From Alnus glutinosa (Eukaryota > Streptophyta > Magnoliopsida > Fagales > Betulaceae), in contig NC_084886.1 in assembly GCF_958979055.1 (NCBI RefSeq), positions 3,987,001 to 4,051,000 on the forward strand: a stretch of DNA of 64,000 nucleotides. Reading direction: 5' to 3'. Below, one piece after another: positions 60,301 through 64,000 of this stretch. Below the pieces are notes generated by a model, which was not told the DNA's origin, searched no databases, and saw only the letters and a list, made by a program, of their open reading frames with translations. The translations under genes were made by a program, and so were the position numbers. Position 1 is the first letter of the stretch. Each line of letters starts with the position of its first letter.

Positions 60301-62968
60301 CTATATTTCTTCCATTCTGTTTTGTAACAGAGGGATCTTTTCGCTGGATGATCCAAAACTCGCTACCCCGCTGTCTTTGTACATCTTTTCTTCATTGGCT
60401 TTCCCCCACATTACAGCATAAAATCCAACTACAGTTACTGCTGCTCCAATCACACTGCAACCAGTTGAGAGGAGTTAATAACTCTTTGCTTCGATCAATG
60501 TTCAAGATTAAAAAAAAAAACACTAAACTTTTATTATAAATTTGCGTAACAGTTTATGTGACACTTATCATGTTTGTCGCACATAATTAAATTTGATCGT
60601 GAATGATATAGTAATATTGTGTGAACTGCTACACTAGTTTATAAAGAGTTAGAGTAAAAGGTGCAGTAGTACCCTAAACATTTTTCAAAACAAAATAACC
60701 AACCGTAAAGAAGTAACATTAAAACATTACTTTCAACTGTTATTTCTACCCACTTTAATCTTGAGATCCATAGCTCACACGCTAGTGATGAGTGAGCAAC
60801 GCACAAAGGAAAAAGAATTGAAAAGACTTTTAATTTTAATCAGCGTTACCTTCCAAGACAGAGAACATCTCCTAAAAAGACATCCATGACAACAGCAAAG
60901 ATAATCGCCACGGGCTTGAACATAGAACAAAAGAATGGTCCAGTCCTCGACAGGCACCATGTACACAAGCTAACACGCAACACAGAGGAAACAACTCCCT
61001 TCATTTGACAAATTGAAGTTCATGTCACTTAACAGCAGCTTGATTAAGAGATATAAAATCTTGAACAATGTTAGCCCCAATGAAGTTTTTTCTCCAGAAA
61101 ATTGAGATAAAAGCTCATAAATCATGTATCCTCAACGTGCGATTGTGCCTTTTCGTTTGGATTTCTCACTGTCATAAGCCCTTATAAGAGACTGCCACAA
61201 CATACTTGATTGGGTTTAAGGTAAATGATGAACCTCACCATTCTAAAAGGTTCCAACTTTATAACAATTGTGGAGTCCTGGAATTAAAATAAAAGATAAG
61301 GTTTGCTATCTGCTTACTGTGTATAATATAGCAACCAAACCCATGTCAAGCCTTAACCTCCAAGCATCTGGGTCTCTGACAATAATCAGAGTGAATACTG
61401 CAGACAAAATGGTGTTGTAAAAGAACATGTGAAATAATATGACAAGCACTGCTGGGTAGATTTTAAGGATTGATGCCTGCAAAACATCCCACAAAAATGA
61501 TAAATAATCATAACTTGCAAATTAATGTCATTTGTCAACTTTTACAAGGACAATTAATCTACCTGCACTATATACCACGCAGAGTAGGAAAAAGCATCGG
61601 CTGTGAGCAAAATACCTCCAAGGATCCAGCTTGATTGTGGTGACAGAAGAAGTTGACTAGAAGAGGGTGTCATCATGATTGGTGGGCCCTTGTAGAATGT
61701 CACAACAGATGCTCCTGTGATTGATACTATGGTACCCAGAAGTTTAGCCTGACTGCTTGAGCTACTCCACTCTAGTTTTTCCATCCTAGGACAACCATTT
61801 GAAATATGTCAGGAATTTCAGTAGCAGTCAAAAGCATGTACCTAAGCTTGGTTGTATTGTTGAAAGGGAATCAAAGATGTTAGTTCTGACATAGCCAATT
61901 AGGGCTAGCTATTTTGCAGTCAAGAAGCACATAACTTGCTTATCTAAAGATTAAATTGCATCGATCTGATTTAGCCCCATTTCAAAGCTTGATCGTGCAC
62001 AACTTCAGCATCTGCAAATGGATCCAGTTGAAAATTGGATTTGGCCAATTTGACAGCAAAGAACATGCTTGGTTTCAGAAATGACAACAACTATGTGCTA
62101 AAATCCATTCATCATGCGCATTTTTCGACTTACTTCTCATATATGAGGCCATTAGTGACATATGGATTCAATAATCTAAAGAACCAAAATGGTAATTTAA
62201 TTGTACGTGTATTTCCCTTCTCTTTTTTCTATTTGGACAAATAAGGCAGTTCCCATTCATTCATTCATTTTGAGAGTCAGAACTAAGAAGAGGGGACCTG
62301 AAAATGATGGCAAGCATGAAGGTAAAAGCTGGAATAAGGTTGAGCATGGCAGTACAAAGCGTGGGAGAGCTGTACTGTATACCAGCATACTCTAATATCT
62401 GTCCGGAACATCTGCTATAAAATTTAACATAAATCAAAACTCCCTCTCTCTCTTTGTAAAACAATAATCAACATAATCCAAATGAAATCTAAAATAGGGA
62501 ACCTTTTTGCTTCTCAATTTCTGAGACAAAATATAAGCAAAACTAACTATGGATAATGGATGTTACCAACCCAATCAGGGCAAGCAAGAAAATCCGGCAA
62601 AGAACGGAAAAAGTTACTGGAGGACGCTGTGACCTGCCACTCGTCAGAAGTCAAAGAACATTAAGACAAAAAAGAAGAGGAAAAAATTTACTTCAACACT
62701 GTTCATCCTTTTATGGTGGAGGCAGTAAACACAGGAAGGAAAACAGTGTGTCAATGTAGATGGAGTGGGAAGAAGATAAAGAAAAAGACCTGCAGCAGAT
62801 GAAGGAAAGTGGGAGAAGGATGAGCGTCGGGAGGGCATTGGAATATACAGCAAGGATATATTTGTTCATCCCTGCTGACATGGCTGCTTTGCTGACTTCC
62901 ATATTGCCAACTTGAATCAAAATCACCATTAACATCCCAAAAAAAGGCAGTGAATCCTCGAATCCCAT
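60301..62968 (-). CDS. WAT1-related transporter (UMAMIT family), copy C
   Basis: The exons, in transcript order, are 62968-62790, 62633-62571, 62411-62298, 61785-61563, 61476-61318, 60998-60850 and 60454-60301, giving 346 residues. The start is [19 protein letters not shown]. EamA repeat blocks are [118 protein letters not shown] and [23 protein letters not shown], ending [12 protein letters not shown]. It is closest to copy B. Exon 2 ends GG|GTTGGT; the alternative GTAACA donor six bases downstream would shift the frame. The exon 6 acceptor (AATGAAG) has a weak pyrimidine tract, so that boundary is the least sure. Substrate unknown. Confidence 0.9.
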
Positions 62969-64000
62969 GCTACCCGACCTCTCTCTCTCTCTCTCCCTCC
63001 CTGCTATAATTTATGAGACTCTTCCTCACCGTCATAATCATTCGAGCAACATTTTTCTTTTCTCTTTTTATGGGTCTGAACTTCAGTTGTCACTGTAGGG
63101 GAGTATAATTTATTCCCTTGCCACTTGCCATTTCTTAATGATGGTGACAACCCCTGTTCCCACTTATAAAAGAAGAAGAAAAAAATCTGCCCAGATGGCA
63201 GATGGAGCCGGAAGACCGCATCACGAAGGAGGGTGCATGGCTGATTGCCTCACAAAATATTTCGAGAAATGATATTTACACAATAAATTTACACAATTTT
63301 TATGCAACATATTCACATGAATGTATTATGTAAAAATTATGTAAATTTTATTGTATAAGAATCACAACTCAAAAATTTCAAAAATCCTTCCATTCTCTAC
63401 AAGAGACAGGACCTTTGACCATGTTACAAAAGTCGGCCCAGACGATTACAACATACTGGTACGTGTTAGCATGCGATTGAAAGTTACACCACCCACTAAA
63501 ATAATGTTAATATCTTCTAATCACATGTTCATGTTAACAAGTTGAAAAAAGAAAAATTATAAAGAGAAATAATACATCTACATTCACTACACATCTTCAT
63601 ATCTCCATACAATTAAGTTTTAAATTCATCATTCAATTAAGCCTCGAAATTGAAACGTTTTTGAGTTTACTAGTCTCTCAAATTCTCTGCACCCAAAGCC
63701 ATGAGCTTCGATTATGCTTTTAGGACTTATTTCTGCATAATAAAGGTGAACACAAGCAAAAATTGCATCGAGCTTGCACCATTAGGTATCGAACCCTGCA
63801 AACACAATTTACCATTCTCTTTGAACACAACCCCTGCAAACACAATTTTCAAAAATTCAATCAAAATTAATACTAAATAATAGAAATTAATTGTCTTTTC
63901 GGTACAATTTTTTCGGTTTCAATGAATCTCATAAGTATAGGAAGGAGTCCTATCAAATAGATTTGTTTTCTTTCGACCATCTTTCGCGTATATAACATGA
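62969..64000. other. Copy C upstream region and intergenic DNA
   Basis: The probable promoter of copy C lies at about 62990-63250, with a CT run just before the ATG. No further gene is seen to the window end. Confidence 0.5.
63268..63363. mobile_element. Short palindromic MITE-like element
   Basis: About 96 bp that folds on itself: TACACAATAAATTTACACAATT at the left pairs with the reverse complement at the right (aattatgtaaattttattgta). AT-rich with a short central loop; typical of a small stem-loop MITE. Confidence 0.55.

Overview
This is a gene-poor, AT-rich stretch of a plant nuclear genome. The host genes are eudicot in type: WAT1/UMAMIT transporters, a PBL receptor-like cytoplasmic kinase, an MLP423-type Bet v 1 protein and a TBL polysaccharide O-acetyltransferase. 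They carry short GT-AG introns and long introns filled with transposons. The flanks hold MITEs, SINEs, LINE fragments and microsatellites. A woody rosid, perhaps Fagales, fits the repeat flavour, but that is a guess. I see no prokaryotic, organellar or viral gene system.

Eight protein-coding genes can be modelled exon by exon, and every exon phase closes. From left to right: an LSM12 homologue (-, 9826-15277), a TBL25/26-type wall-polysaccharide O-acetyltransferase (+, 25807-27270), a plastid GNAT acetyltransferase (+, 32326-35877), a PBL28-type kinase (-, 37128-39951), an MLP423-type Bet v 1 protein (+, 43054-43647), and three tandem WAT1-related transporter genes (-, 47499-50476, 53649-56839, 60301-62968). 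From memory, MLP423, PBL28, GNAT5 and an LSM12-like gene are consecutive in Arabidopsis (AT1G24020 to AT1G24050). The window would then be an inverted, repeat-inflated version of that block, with the TBL gene lying between the LSM12 and GNAT genes.

Region by region: 1-9.8 kb is repeats only (a tandem duplication, a MITE, a retroposon nested in a LINE, a 957-bp GC-rich hAT-type element). The LSM12 gene at 9.8-15.3 kb contains a 4.5-kb intron holding a LINE whose middle part is inverted, and a first intron that looks like a textbook U12-type AT-AC intron. At 15.3-25.8 kb there are hAT-like, long-TIR and SINE insertions, a LINE scrap and a decayed minisatellite. A Ty1/copia fossil lies between the TBL and GNAT genes. 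Tourist-like MITEs sit in the GNAT intron and upstream of the kinase. The right third is the WAT1 array.

The genes are not an operon and share no single pathway. The TBL protein acts in the Golgi, GNAT in plastids, PBL28 in signalling, and the WAT1 proteins at membranes. The most notable items are the AT-AC intron, the apparent conserved gene block, the rearranged LINE, and a SINE family that landed twice in the ends of DNA transposons. I found no convincing new biological system.
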